Shown: piece by piece, positions 7,920 to 16,258 of the stretch
How positions within the stretch are numbered: the first letter of the stretch is position 1
Layout: each line of letters starts with the position of its first letter
Origin: Burkholderiales bacterium
GTDB lineage: Bacteria > Pseudomonadota > Gammaproteobacteria > Burkholderiales > SG8-41
DNA length: 64,000 nucleotides
NCBI GenBank assembly: GCA_020854035.1
Contig: JADZGE010000021.1
Coordinates: 124,001-188,000 of the forward strand
Direction: 5' to 3'
Program-made: the position numbers and the translations under genes
The notes under the pieces: generated by a model
Database searches by the model: none
Seen by the model: the letters and a program-made list of their open reading frames with translations, nothing else
What the model was told of the DNA's origin: nothing

Positions 7920-7968
7920 ATTATGCGGTAAGGGGAGTCCACCCCAAATAGGCAATCTTGAGCATAAT
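7920..7968. promoter_or_regulatory. Second pair of TTATGC/GCATAA half-sites near the regulator start
   Basis: ATTATGC (7920-7926) and GCATAAT (7962-7968) form an inverted pair 35 bases apart. They repeat the half-site of the 7880-7897 palindrome. The right-hand copy would cover a CATAAT -10-like hexamer close to the regulator start codon, suggesting autoregulation. The function is inferred from arrangement only. Confidence 0.35.
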
Positions 7969-7974
7969 TGGAGC

Positions 7975-9039
7975 ATGGCGATCGAGCTGACCCCCCGCTG
8001 GCACGCCGGCGGAACCGAACTCGATGTCCGGCTCGTGCCGCTGTTGCGCGCGGTGGCGAAGCAAGGCTCCTTGAGCCGCGCGGTGGCCTCGCTGCGACTT
8101 TCCTACCGCCACGCCTGGGGATTGATCGGGAAGACGGAACGAGCCCTTGGCCAGCCGCTGGTGGCGATGGCGCGCGGCCGGGGCGCGCGGCTCACACCAT
8201 TCGCCGAGAATCTGCTCGATGCGGACGCCGCGGCAACGACACTCCTCGCGCGCGAGCTCGCGCCGGCCCTGCAATCCCTGAACCGCAAAACCCCCGCCAT
8301 CCGCGAGCCCGCGCGCGAGAAGCCGCTCGTCATCCATGCGAGCCACGATCTCGCTCTTGCCGAGCTTCGCGACCTGGCATCGAAACCGGGCGCCGCCACC
8401 GTGGAGCTGCACTTTCGAGGAAGCCTCGAGTGCCTTGCGAACCTCGCGCGCGGCGAGTGCGACCTCGCCGGGTTCCACCTCCCCGAAGCCACCGCGGAAG
8501 GCACGGCATTCGCGCCGTACCGACCCTTGCTGCGCATGCGCGGCCTGCGCCTCGTGCATTTCGTCGGCCGCAGCCAGGGCCTGATCGTTGCCCGGGCCAA
8601 TCCGAAACGCCTGCACTCGGTGGCGGACCTCGCGAGGCGTGGCGTTCGTTTCGTCAATCGCCAGCCGGAATCCGGCACGCGCCTTCTCTTCGACCGCCTG
8701 CTCGCGGCGGCGGGCGTCGACCCGTCCCGGATCGAGGGCTATGCCGTCGAGGAATTCACCCATGCCGCCGTCGCGGCGACCGTGGCGAGTGAAATGGCGG
8801 ACGCGGGCTTCGGCATCGAAGCCGCCGCGCGCCGGCATGCCCTCGACTTCGTGCCGGTGACGACAGAGCGCTACTTCCTCGCCGCGCGCGCACCGACGCT
8901 CGGACTCGCGGCATTCACCACGCTGCTCGAATGCCTGCGCGGCGCCACCTTCCGCGCGCTGCTGGATCGCCTTCCGGGTTACACGGCGCCCGACATCGGG
9001 CGGGTCTCGGTGCCGCGGGACATCCTGCCCTCACCCTGA
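7975..9039 (+). CDS. ModE-type HTH regulator fused to a periplasmic-binding-protein-like domain
   Basis: A 354-residue cytosolic regulator. Residues about 13-110 form a LysR/ModE-like winged HTH (DVRLVPLLRAVAKQGSLSRA, then LRLSYRHAWGLIGKTERAL and GRGARLTPFAENLL). From about residue 125 to the end it resembles molybdate/tungstate-binding-protein folds (PBP-like, COG1910 type): LVIHASHDLALAEL, FVNRQPESGTRLLFDRLL and ADAGFGIEAAARRH. Such fusions sense an oxyanion directly. It is divergent from tupB over 102 bases containing repeated half-sites, so it probably controls the tungstate transporter and itself. ATG at 7975 gives the usual length. Longer frames upstream overlap tupB antisense. Confidence 0.85.
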   Translation: MAIELTPRWHAGGTELDVRLVPLLRAVAKQGSLSRAVASLRLSYRHAWGLIGKTERALGQPLVAMARGRGARLTPFAENLLDADAAATTLLARELAPALQSLNRKTPAIREPAREKPLVIHASHDLALAELRDLASKPGAATVELHFRGSLECLANLARGECDLAGFHLPEATAEGTAFAPYRPLLRMRGLRLVHFVGRSQGLIVARANPKRLHSVADLARRGVRFVNRQPESGTRLLFDRLLAAAGVDPSRIEGYAVEEFTHAAVAATVASEMADAGFGIEAAARRHALDFVPVTTERYFLAARAPTLGLAAFTTLLECLRGATFRALLDRLPGYTAPDIGRVSVPRDILPSP

Positions 9040-9077
9040 TCCGCCACGTCCACGCTCGCGCGCGCGGATGTCCCCGC

Positions 9078-10160
9078 TCAGGCCTTGATCTCGCGCGCCG
9101 TGATCGCGTACCGGAATGCGTCGGGATCGAGCTGGTCGAGCACCCTGCCGCCCGACTCGCCGTTCGGGTACATGAGATAGGGCACCGTGGTCTTCGAGCC
9201 GGGCAGCACGACGTCGTGCGCAGTGTTGTAGGCAAGCCAGTTCATCTCCCACGCGCCGAAGAGCTTCCGGCGCACCACCATGACCCTCGGGTTCCCGATC
9301 CGGAGGTTGCCCGGCGGCTCCTCCAGCGCGACCTTGCGCACGTCCGCGGGATCCACCGGCACCCAGCCGATGCCCCGCGCGTAGAATTCCGCGCGGCAGT
9401 GCTGCGCGCGGCTCGCGTTGGCGCTGCCGAGCCCCAGGCTCTTGTACCCCGCCGCCGAGGGCGCGACCCGCACGCCGTAGACGTCGCGCGCCGGCACGCC
9501 GGAGGCCCGCGCGAGTCCGACGAACAATGCGTTGATATCTCCGCACTTGCCGCCGAAATTGCGCGTCTCCAGCATGCTCTTGATGTCGCCCCAGCCGCAG
9601 CCCTTCACCTTCGGGTCGCGAAACGTGTTCTCCACGACCCATTCGTAAATCGCGCGCGCCTTGTCGAGGTCCGTTCGCCGACCCGCGGTGATCTCCTGCG
9701 CGGTCTCGCGCACGATTCCGTCCGCGGGCAGCAGCGCGGTCGGCTGGAGGGCGAGCTTCAATGCCGCCGGGTCCTCCGTCGCGCTGCCGGCGGGCTTGAG
9801 AAGATCGACCGCGCGGTCGCGCGTGGCGAACCGGCTGGTGACTTCCGCGACCGGCGCCCTCTCGCCACGCTGCCATTCGCAATAAAGCATCTCGGCGCCG
9901 TACTTCGCGTCCTTCACGACTTTCATCCGGCCGTTGCCGGTCCACCTGTTTCCCAAGGGGCGGTGCCATGCCGTTTGCGCCGTGAACGGCAGCGGGATCC
10001 AGGCACGCGTGACGCCGGCAGACGACCCGATCTCGACCTTCGTGACGGTCTCGTAGGTGCGCCATCCGCCCTCCTCGGCGAGCGCCTCGCGCAATGCGCC
10101 CGGTATGACCGTCACCAGCGGTGCGGCCGCCCCGCCCTGCAGAAACAACCTGCGCTTCAT
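9078..10160 (-). CDS. Tat-exported transglutaminase-like protein
   Basis: A 360-residue protein with an N-terminal KRRLFLQGG twin-arginine motif followed by a hydrophobic stretch, indicating Tat export. A transglutaminase-like (papain-fold) core spans about residues 165-275. The candidate catalytic triad is Cys206 (FGGKCGDIN), His254 (RAQHCRAEFY) and Asp270 (GWVPVD). Members act as proteases or amide-forming enzymes in the periplasm, and the substrate here is unknown. It is divergent from moeA and convergent with the tup regulator. Tat rather than Sec export is notable for this fold. Confidence 0.8.
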   Translation of the reverse strand: MKRRLFLQGGAAAPLVTVIPGALREALAEEGGWRTYETVTKVEIGSSAGVTRAWIPLPFTAQTAWHRPLGNRWTGNGRMKVVKDAKYGAEMLYCEWQRGERAPVAEVTSRFATRDRAVDLLKPAGSATEDPAALKLALQPTALLPADGIVRETAQEITAGRRTDLDKARAIYEWVVENTFRDPKVKGCGWGDIKSMLETRNFGGKCGDINALFVGLARASGVPARDVYGVRVAPSAAGYKSLGLGSANASRAQHCRAEFYARGIGWVPVDPADVRKVALEEPPGNLRIGNPRVMVVRRKLFGAWEMNWLAYNTAHDVVLPGSKTTVPYLMYPNGESGGRVLDQLDPDAFRYAITAREIKA

Positions 10161-10243
10161 CTGGTATCTCCTGAATAGCCCGCAAGGAATACCCCGGGTC
10201 GCGCGCTACCGGGCCACCCGGGCGAATGCACAGCTTCCGCGAT

Positions 10244-10262
10244 GATAATGGTAATCTTCCTC
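10244..10262. promoter_or_regulatory. Fur-box-like 19-mer upstream of moeA
   Basis: GATAATGGTAATCTTCCTC matches 15 of 19 positions of the classical Fur consensus, with an intact GATAATG-N-TAATC core. It sits in the 171-base divergent region, 70 bases before moeA and 84 bases before the transglutaminase-like gene. One mismatched half makes it a weak candidate. Confidence 0.3.
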
Positions 10263-10331
10263 TTGTGACAGCCCGGCATCACGCCGCGTTCGACGATTCG
10301 AAGCCGCGCCGGCCGGATCAGGGAAATCCGC

Positions 10332-11606
10332 ATGAGTGAGCCCGTTACCCCGAGACCTGCGTTGAGCTGCGCCGACGACTACGATCCCGATTCGATGCCG
10401 GTCGAAAAGGCGCGCGAGGTGATCGCCCGGTATCTTTCGCCCGTCACGACAATGGAACGCGTGAACGTACGCGCGGCGCTGGGGCGGGTGCTCGCGCGGG
10501 ACGTGATTTCCCCGCTCGACGTGCCCGCGCACGACAATTCCGCGATGGACGGCTACGCGGTACGCCACGCCGACCTCGTCACCGACGGTGAGGTCACGCT
10601 GAACATTGCCGGCAGCAGCTTTGCCGGCGCGCCCTTCCCCGGCGTGGTCGGCGCAGGTGAAGCGATCCGAATCATGACGGGCGGCGTCGTTCCGGCCGGT
10701 GCCGACACGATCGTCATGCAGGAGCACGCCACCGCCAGCGGCGACCGGGTCGTCATCGGCAAGGGCCACCGCAGGGGCCAGAATCTGCGCAAGGCCGGCG
10801 AGGATCTCGCCGCCGGACAGGTCGCGCTCGCCCGCGGCAGGGCGTTACGGCCCGCCGACATCGGTCTCGTCTCCTCGCTCGGCATCGGCGAAGTTCCGGT
10901 CTACCGGCGACTTCGCGTCGCCTTCTTCTCCACCGGCGACGAGCTGGTATCGATCGGGAGCCGGCCCGGCCCCGGGCAGCTCTTCGACAGCAATCGCTAC
11001 ACGATCTACGGCATGCTCAAGCGGCTCGACTGCGAGCTCATCGACATGGGCGTCGTGCGCGACGATCCGGCCGCGCTCGAGCGCGCGTTCCGGGAAGCGG
11101 CGGCGGCCGCGGACGTCGTCGTCACGAGCGGCGGCGTTTCCGTGGGCGAGGCCGACTTCGTGAGGGATCTCCTGCGGCGAATGGGTGAAGTTGTCTTCTG
11201 GAAGATCGCGATGAAGCCCGGACGCCCCCTCGCCTACGGGCGTATCGGTGGCGCCCACTTCTTCGGGTTGCCGGGCAATCCCGTGTCGGTGATGGTGACC
11301 TTCTACCAGTTCGTGCGCGAGGCGCTGCTGCGTCTCGCCGGGCGCGAACCCGTGTCCCCGGTCCCGACGTTCAGGGTGCCCTGCGTGTCGAACCTGACGA
11401 AGGTGCCCGGCCGCACGGAGTTCCAGCGGGGCATCCTCGAGCGGCACGCGGACGGCGCGTGGCGCGTTCGCGTCACGGGGGAACAGGGCTCGGGGATCCT
11501 GCGCTCGATGTCCGAAGCGAACTGCTTCATCGTCCTGCCGGCCGACCAGGGCGACGTCGCGCCGGGGGCGCTCGTCGAAGTGCAGTTGCTCGAAGGCATC
11601 GTCTAG
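10332..11606 (+). CDS. moeA: MoeA, molybdopterin molybdenumtransferase
   Basis: A 424-residue enzyme that inserts molybdate into adenylylated molybdopterin. Family motifs include PAHDNSAMDGYAV (about residues 65-77), VPAGADTIVMQEHA, the MPT-binding core FFSTGDELV, LFDSNRYTIYGMLKRL, TSGGVSVGEADF and MKPGRPLAYG followed by GLPGNPVSVMV. Length is close to the usual 410. The ATG has AGGGAAA a few bases upstream. It stands alone on the plus strand between a divergent exported protein and ccmA (39-base gap). It supports the formate dehydrogenase encoded further along. Confidence 0.96.
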   Translation: MSEPVTPRPALSCADDYDPDSMPVEKAREVIARYLSPVTTMERVNVRAALGRVLARDVISPLDVPAHDNSAMDGYAVRHADLVTDGEVTLNIAGSSFAGAPFPGVVGAGEAIRIMTGGVVPAGADTIVMQEHATASGDRVVIGKGHRRGQNLRKAGEDLAAGQVALARGRALRPADIGLVSSLGIGEVPVYRRLRVAFFSTGDELVSIGSRPGPGQLFDSNRYTIYGMLKRLDCELIDMGVVRDDPAALERAFREAAAAADVVVTSGGVSVGEADFVRDLLRRMGEVVFWKIAMKPGRPLAYGRIGGAHFFGLPGNPVSVMVTFYQFVREALLRLAGREPVSPVPTFRVPCVSNLTKVPGRTEFQRGILERHADGAWRVRVTGEQGSGILRSMSEANCFIVLPADQGDVAPGALVEVQLLEGIV

Positions 11607-11645
11607 GAAATCGGGGCGCTCGCCCCGGTCTGTCTCGTCACGGGC

Positions 11646-12290
11646 ATGGCGTCTCGATCGACCACGGGAGAAGGGCTGCTGCTGCGGGCGAGCGGGCTTG
11701 CGTGCGCGCGCGGAGAGCGGCGACTTTTCGCGGGCGTATCCTTCGAACTCGGCGGCGGCGCGCTGCTGCAGGTGCGCGGCGACAACGGCAGCGGCAAGAC
11801 GAGCCTTCTCAGGATGGTTTGCGGACTGCTCGCGCCGGCCGAGGGCACGGTCACGTGGAACGGGCGCGACATCCGGGATCTCGCCGAGGGCTATCGCGCC
11901 CGCCTCGCCTACGTGGGTCACCTGAACGCGCTGAAGGACGAACTCGACCCGGCGGAGAACCTGCGGTTCGCGGCGCGCGTGTCCGGCCTGCCGGCCGCGC
12001 CGGCCGACATCGACGCGGCGCTCCGCGCGCTCGGCCTCGCGGACGCGCGCCTGCCCTGCCGGCTGCTTTCTCAGGGCGAGAAGCGCCGCGCCGCGCTCGC
12101 CCGCCTGCGGCTTTCCGGGAGCCGCCCGCTGTGGGTGCTCGACGAACCCTTCTCGGCCCTCGATGCGCCGGGCGTGGCCCTCGCGCGCTCGCTCGTCGAA
12201 TCGCACGTCGAGGGCGGCGGCGCCGTGCTCTTCACGACCCACCAGGACGCCGGCTTTGCCGTGCGCGACGTCCCCACCATCCAGTTCTGA
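11646..12290 (+). CDS. ccmA: CcmA, cytochrome c maturation ABC ATPase
   Basis: A 214-residue ATPase with Walker A GDNGSGKTS (about residues 45-53), Q-loop region LAYVGHLNALKDEL, signature LSQGEKRRAALARL and Walker B LWVLDEPFSALD. The YVGHxxALKxxL segment is specific to CcmA, which drives release of heme-loaded CcmE from CcmCD. Its TGA overlaps the ccmB ATG (TGATG). The gene starts the ccmABCD half of a split maturation locus. Confidence 0.95.
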   Translation: MASRSTTGEGLLLRASGLACARGERRLFAGVSFELGGGALLQVRGDNGSGKTSLLRMVCGLLAPAEGTVTWNGRDIRDLAEGYRARLAYVGHLNALKDELDPAENLRFAARVSGLPAAPADIDAALRALGLADARLPCRLLSQGEKRRAALARLRLSGSRPLWVLDEPFSALDAPGVALARSLVESHVEGGGAVLFTTHQDAGFAVRDVPTIQF

Positions 12291-12955
12291 TGGCGGCGCT
12301 ACTCACCGTCGCGCAGCGTGATCTCACGCTCGCGCTGCGCAACAAGTCGGACGCCGCGAACGTCCTGCTCTTCTTCGTCATCGTCGCGAGTCTCTTTCCG
12401 CTGGGCGTGGGCCCGGACCCGGATGCGCTGCGCGCGATGGGCCCCGGCGTGCTGTGGGTCGCGGCGCTGCTGGCATCGCTGCTCGGGATGGGGCGCCTCT
12501 TCGCGGCGGACTACGCCGATGGCACGCTCGAGCAGCTCGCGCTCGCGCCGCAGCCGCTCGCCCTCGCGGTCGCCGCGAAAATCGCGGCGCACTGGCTGAC
12601 CGCCGGCCTGCCGCTCGTCGTCATCTCGCCGCTGATCGGCGTCCAGTACGGCCTCGGCGGCGAGGCGCTCCTTGCGCTTGCCGCCTCGCTCGCGATCGGG
12701 ACACCGGTCCTCAGTCTCGTCGGCGCCATCGGCGCCGCCTTGACGCTGGGAGTGCGAACGGCGAGCATGCTGGCGCCGCTCATCACGCTGCCCCTCACCG
12801 TGCCCGCGCTGGTGTTCGGGGCCGGCGCGGTCGATGCCGCCGCGAGCGGGCTCGGCGCGGGCGCGAACCTCTCGCTGCTCGCGGCGCTGCTCGCGCTGGC
12901 GCTTTTCTTCGCGCCGTGGGCCGCGGCGGCGGCGGTGCGCATTGCCATGGAGTAA
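12290..12955 (+). CDS. ccmB: CcmB, cytochrome c maturation membrane protein
   Basis: A 221-residue, six-helix membrane protein. The N-terminus TVAQRDLTLALRNKSDAAN and the segment LLGMGRLFAADYADGTLEQL are CcmB hallmarks. The ATG at 12290 overlaps the ccmA stop and gives the normal length of about 220. CcmB pairs with CcmA and CcmC in the transporter-like complex that handles holo-CcmE. A 42-base gap precedes ccmC. Confidence 0.95.
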   Translation: MAALLTVAQRDLTLALRNKSDAANVLLFFVIVASLFPLGVGPDPDALRAMGPGVLWVAALLASLLGMGRLFAADYADGTLEQLALAPQPLALAVAAKIAAHWLTAGLPLVVISPLIGVQYGLGGEALLALAASLAIGTPVLSLVGAIGAALTLGVRTASMLAPLITLPLTVPALVFGAGAVDAAASGLGAGANLSLLAALLALALFFAPWAAAAAVRIAME

Positions 12956-12997
12956 GGCGCCGAGGCCGCTGATCGGCGCCGATCGAGAGCAACGGAC

Positions 12998-13717
12998 ATG
13001 AACTGGTTCCGCTACGCCTCGCCGCAGGCCTTCTATCCTCTCGCCGGGAGAATGATCCCGTGGTTCCTCGCGGCGGCGGCGCTGCTGGCGGCGGCCGGGC
13101 TTTACCTGGCGTTCTTCGTCGCCCCGACCGACCACCAGCAAGGCGAGTCCTACCGCATCATCTTCATCCACGTGCCGGCCGCGTGGATGTCCATGTTCGT
13201 CTATCTCGTGATGGCGTTCTGGGCCGGTGTCGGACTCGCGTTCAACACCCGGCTCTCGGCCATGATGGCAAGCGCGCTCGCGCCGACCGGCGCGCTCATG
13301 ACGTTCGTGGCACTGTGGACCGGCGCGCTGTGGGGAAAGCCCACGTGGGGAACCTACTGGGTCTGGGACGCGCGCCTTACCTCCGAGTTGATCCTGCTTT
13401 TCCTGTACTTCGGCTTCCTGTCGCTGCAGGCGGCGATCGAGGATCCGCGCCGGGCCGACCGCGCCGGAGCGCTGCTCGCGCTGGTGGGCGCGGTCAACGT
13501 CCCGATCATCTACTTCTCGGTGCAGTGGTGGAACACACTCCACCAGGGAGCGTCGGTCAGTCTCACGAGGAGCCCGACGATGGCGGCGACCATGCTCGCC
13601 GGGATGCTGGTGACGGCGCTCGCGTTCTGGATGTACTGCATCGCCGCCTCCCTCGTCCGCGTGCGCGCGATCATCCTCGAGCGCGAGCGCAACGCGGAAT
13701 GGGTGAGATCGACATGA
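12998..13717 (+). CDS. ccmC: CcmC, heme-handling protein
   Basis: A 239-residue, six-helix protein with the WWD-type heme domain WGTYWVWDARLTSELILLF at about residues 112-130. The flanking histidines are in IIFIHVPAAWM and WWNTLHQGAS. CcmC loads heme onto CcmE at the periplasmic face. Its stop overlaps the ccmD start (ATGA). Length and motif order are standard. Confidence 0.96.
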   Translation: MNWFRYASPQAFYPLAGRMIPWFLAAAALLAAAGLYLAFFVAPTDHQQGESYRIIFIHVPAAWMSMFVYLVMAFWAGVGLAFNTRLSAMMASALAPTGALMTFVALWTGALWGKPTWGTYWVWDARLTSELILLFLYFGFLSLQAAIEDPRRADRAGALLALVGAVNVPIIYFSVQWWNTLHQGASVSLTRSPTMAATMLAGMLVTALAFWMYCIAASLVRVRAIILERERNAEWVRST

Positions 13718-13908
13718 ACTGGGGGAGCCTCGAAGCCTTTCTCGCGATGGGCGGCTACGCGTTCTACGTGTGGGGCGCGTACGCCGTCACCATCGGACTG
13801 ATCGCGGCGGAACTCGCCCTCGCGTTCCGGCGTCACCGAACGGCGCTGCGCGAGACCCGCGGGGCCCGCGACGACCGCGGCGCGGCCGGCGAGCCTAGTC
13901 GATCCTGA
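13714..13908 (+). CDS. ccmD: CcmD, heme exporter accessory protein
   Basis: A 64-residue protein beginning MNWGSLEAFLAMGGYAFYVW, with one membrane helix (about residues 14-38) and an arginine-rich cytosolic tail. The MGGYAFYVWGAYAVT stretch is the conserved CcmD helix. ATG at 13714 overlaps the ccmC stop. CcmD stabilises the CcmABC-CcmE complex. Its 3' end overlaps the convergent Bug gene by 14 bases, so no terminator can fit between them. Confidence 0.9.
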   Translation: MNWGSLEAFLAMGGYAFYVWGAYAVTIGLIAAELALAFRRHRTALRETRGARDDRGAAGEPSRS

Positions 13909-14866
13909 TGCCTGAAGACTTCACGACCTTCGCCCACTTGGCGAGTTCGTCACGGACGAACTGCGTGAATTGATCGATGGACCCAGGGACGGGTTCGGCG
14001 CCTTGCCTCGCGAGGAGGTCCTTGATATCGACTCGTTGCAGGCCCTGGGTCACCTCCGTGTTGATGCGCGCGAGCGTCTCGCGCGGCACGCCCGCGGGAC
14101 TGAACAAGGCAAACCAGCCGCTCATCTCGTAACCCGGAACCCCGGCCTCGGCGACCGTCGGAATGTCCGGCATGAGCGCCGAGCGCCGCTTTCCGCCCAC
14201 GGCCACGGCGCGCAGCTTGCCGGCGCGGACAATACCCATCACCGTCGGCATGTTCGGAAACATCACCTCGATCTCGCCGGACATCACGTCGACGGCCGCC
14301 TGCCCTTCGCCCTTGTACGGGACATGGTCGAGCGTGGTGCCGGTCATGTAGCGGAACAACTCCATGCCCATGTGCGAAATCGACCCGTAACCGGCGGACG
14401 CGTAATGCAGCGCCCGGGGACCGGACTTCGCGAGCGCGACGAGCTCGCGCACCGATTTCGCGGGCAGCGAGGGATGAAAAACGAGCACCGTCTGAGTGGC
14501 CGCGACCCCGCTCACCGGCGCGAAATCCCGTTGCGCGTTGAAGGGCAGCCTCGAATACAGGGCGGGATTGATGGCGTGGGTGGTGATCGACCCCATCAGC
14601 AGGGTGTAGCCATCGGGCGCGGCACGCGCGACGGCTTCCGTGCCGACATTGCCGCCCGCGCCGGGGCGGTTGTCGACGACGACGCTCTGGCCCCATTTCT
14701 CGGAAAGCAGTTGGCCCACCAGGCGCGCGAGATAGTCGTTCGTCCCACCGGATGCGAACGGAGAAATGATGCGGATCGTCTTCTCCGGGTATCGCGGCTG
14801 GGCCCACGATATACCGGCAAGCGCCGCAATGCACAAACCGGAAATCAACCGCTGTAGCATCGTCAT
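13895..14866 (-). CDS. Bug-family (TctC) tricarboxylate-type binding protein
   Basis: A 323-residue periplasmic binding protein with a signal peptide (about residues 1-23, ending SWAQ). Family motifs are IRIISPFASGGTNDYLARLV, VVDNRPGAGGNVGTEAVARA, PDGYTLLMGSITTHAINPAL and VPYKGEGQAAVDVMSGEIEV. Bug proteins bind small carboxylates or amino-acid-like solutes, and many are orphans without TctAB, as here. ATG at 14866 has GAGGTGA just upstream. It is the third gene of the GrdE/GrdB-like unit, only 23 bases after the selenoprotein stop, which hints that it delivers that pathway's substrate. Confidence 0.9.
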   Translation of the reverse strand: MTMLQRLISGLCIAALAGISWAQPRYPEKTIRIISPFASGGTNDYLARLVGQLLSEKWGQSVVVDNRPGAGGNVGTEAVARAAPDGYTLLMGSITTHAINPALYSRLPFNAQRDFAPVSGVAATQTVLVFHPSLPAKSVRELVALAKSGPRALHYASAGYGSISHMGMELFRYMTGTTLDHVPYKGEGQAAVDVMSGEIEVMFPNMPTVMGIVRAGKLRAVAVGGKRRSALMPDIPTVAEAGVPGYEMSGWFALFSPAGVPRETLARINTEVTQGLQRVDIKDLLARQGAEPVPGSIDQFTQFVRDELAKWAKVVKSSGIRID

Positions 14867-14889
14867 CACCTCGTTTCGTGGCGGCGGAA

Positions 14890-16215
14890 TCAGTATTCGA
14901 ATACCCGGGGACCTTCGACCGGCTGTTGCAGCGTCCTTAACGCCGCTTCCACCGCGCCGCGCCGCCACTCCCGCTCGCGCACCGGCCCCGCTTCCGGCAC
15001 CCCGAACGGAAAGTGAAAGGTGCTGCGTCGCGGACGAAGGATGCGGTTCGCGCCGACCTGCACCGCCACGTCCTGCAGGCACGTGACGACCACCGCCGGC
15101 ACGCCCGCACGCTCGATTTCCTTCGCCAGCGTAGCGCCGCTACGCGTGCCGGTCCCTCAGGTCGCGGGCAGGATCACCGCGGTCGCGCCGCGGCGGCGCA
15201 CCTCCCGCGCCATCTCCTGGCCGATGCGCTTCATTTCGGTGAGCGCGCCGCCGTTTCCGCACGTGCTGAAGATCTCGTCGACGAGCCGCTTGATCCGCCC
15301 CTCGCGCTCGAGCGCCCGCAACGCGTCGACCGGCACGCCGCGGTTGGGGTCCTCGTCCACGCGCCTCGTGTTGTAGCCGCCGTGGATGTACATGAACTTC
15401 TCGGCGGAGACCGCATCCATGCCCGCGATGCTGTAGCGCCCCCACACCTTCGCGCGCGAACTCGCGATCCGGTCGGGATTGCCGTGGGGAAGAAAGCCCA
15501 TTTCGGTGACGATCGCGACCACCGCCTCGTCAAGCGCCCCGATCGGCGGCGCGGGCGCCACCCGCTCCTGCGCTTCGAGCCGGATCTCGGTTTCGTACGG
15601 TTCGCCGCGCAATTTCTTCAGGAGCATGTCGACCGCGCGTTGTGCCGCGGTCTTCTCCGTTCGCACGTTGCGGCGAATGCCGCGCGGGAGGTAGCCTTCG
15701 ACCGCCGCGGGGCCGGGCGTCCCGTTCGCGGCGAGCTTCATCGCGAATTCGGCGAGCCGCGGCACGATCTCGCTCATCGACTTCACCGATTCCCCGGCGG
15801 GAAGGATATAGACCCGCCTGCGCCGATACTCGGTGCCGGGATTTTCGAGCGACATCGCGGTCACGGCGGGCAGACCGAGCCGTCCGTTGGCAAGTTCGCA
15901 GATGGCGCCGCACGCGAGCCCGTAGCGTCCGGCGCTGAACGCCGGACCGGCGACGACGAGATCGATGCGGTGCTCGCCCGCCGCCTCGATGAGCTTCCCG
16001 GCGACTTCCTCTTCGTGCTCCATGAAGAAGTTCTCGCCGCAGACGAGCGTTGCCGCCACCTTTGCGCGCCCCGCGAGCGATTTGTCGAGGAGCCGCCCCG
16101 GGCCGAGACTGCCTGTCGCGAGTTCCGGGCCACGATCGTTCGCCTCTTCGCCGCCCATGCCCGCAAAAAACGGATTGAGATAGTGCAGGATTCTCGTCTC
16201 GCGCTGCCGGTTCAT
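14890..16215 (-). CDS. GrdB-like selenoprotein (glycine/sarcosine/betaine/proline reductase family) with in-frame TGA
   Basis: Read through the TGA at 15159-15157 as selenocysteine, this is a 441-residue protein. Codon 353 is TGA, and the flanks AVILPAT and GTGTRSGATLAKEIERAG fit the GrdB active-site pattern (U-GT-TR-GAT--KEIERAG) with no break in frame. Characterised GrdB is about 436 aa with Sec near 350. The N-terminus HYLNPFFAGMGGEE and FNAGRYG-like FSAGRYGLACGA segment also fit. A SECIS-like hairpin follows the TGA. ATG at 16215 follows GGGGGAAA. The two cysteines that flank Sec in clostridial GrdB are Gly and Ser here. In that family the Sec attacks a Schiff-base-bound amine substrate. 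The substrate here is unknown, and naive annotation would end the gene at 15157. Confidence 0.88.
15129..15145 (-). promoter_or_regulatory. Bacterial SECIS-like hairpin for the GrdB-like gene
   Basis: GCGTAGC-GGC-GCTACGC forms a perfect 7-bp stem with a GGC loop (or 6 bp with a 5-base loop). The loop begins 18 bases after the TGA at 15159-15157 and starts with G. Established bacterial SECIS rules want an apical loop with an early G about 16-37 bases past the UGA, so it fits. It lies inside the coding sequence, as bacterial SECIS elements do. Confidence 0.75.
15157..15159 (-). other. In-frame TGA read as selenocysteine (codon 353)
   Basis: The codon is preceded by ACC and followed by GGG ACC GGC ACG CGT. 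Conserved family sequence continues without frame change on both sides, and the next stop is 88 codons later. Translation needs SelB, SelC and SECIS; only the SECIS candidate is visible in this window. Confidence 0.85.
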
Positions 16216-16258
16216 TTCGATTTCCCCCGGGTGAAACTGCCGATCCCCGTCATCGACC

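Noticed and set aside
7204..7974. N-terminal extension of the HTH regulator frame
   Set aside because: It is antisense to tupB and has biased His/Arg/Asp composition; the conserved HTH starts after ATG 7975.
14890..15102. Independent 70-codon ORF downstream of the GrdE/GrdB-like genes
   Set aside because: It is the in-frame C-terminal part of the GrdB-like selenoprotein after the TGA codon.
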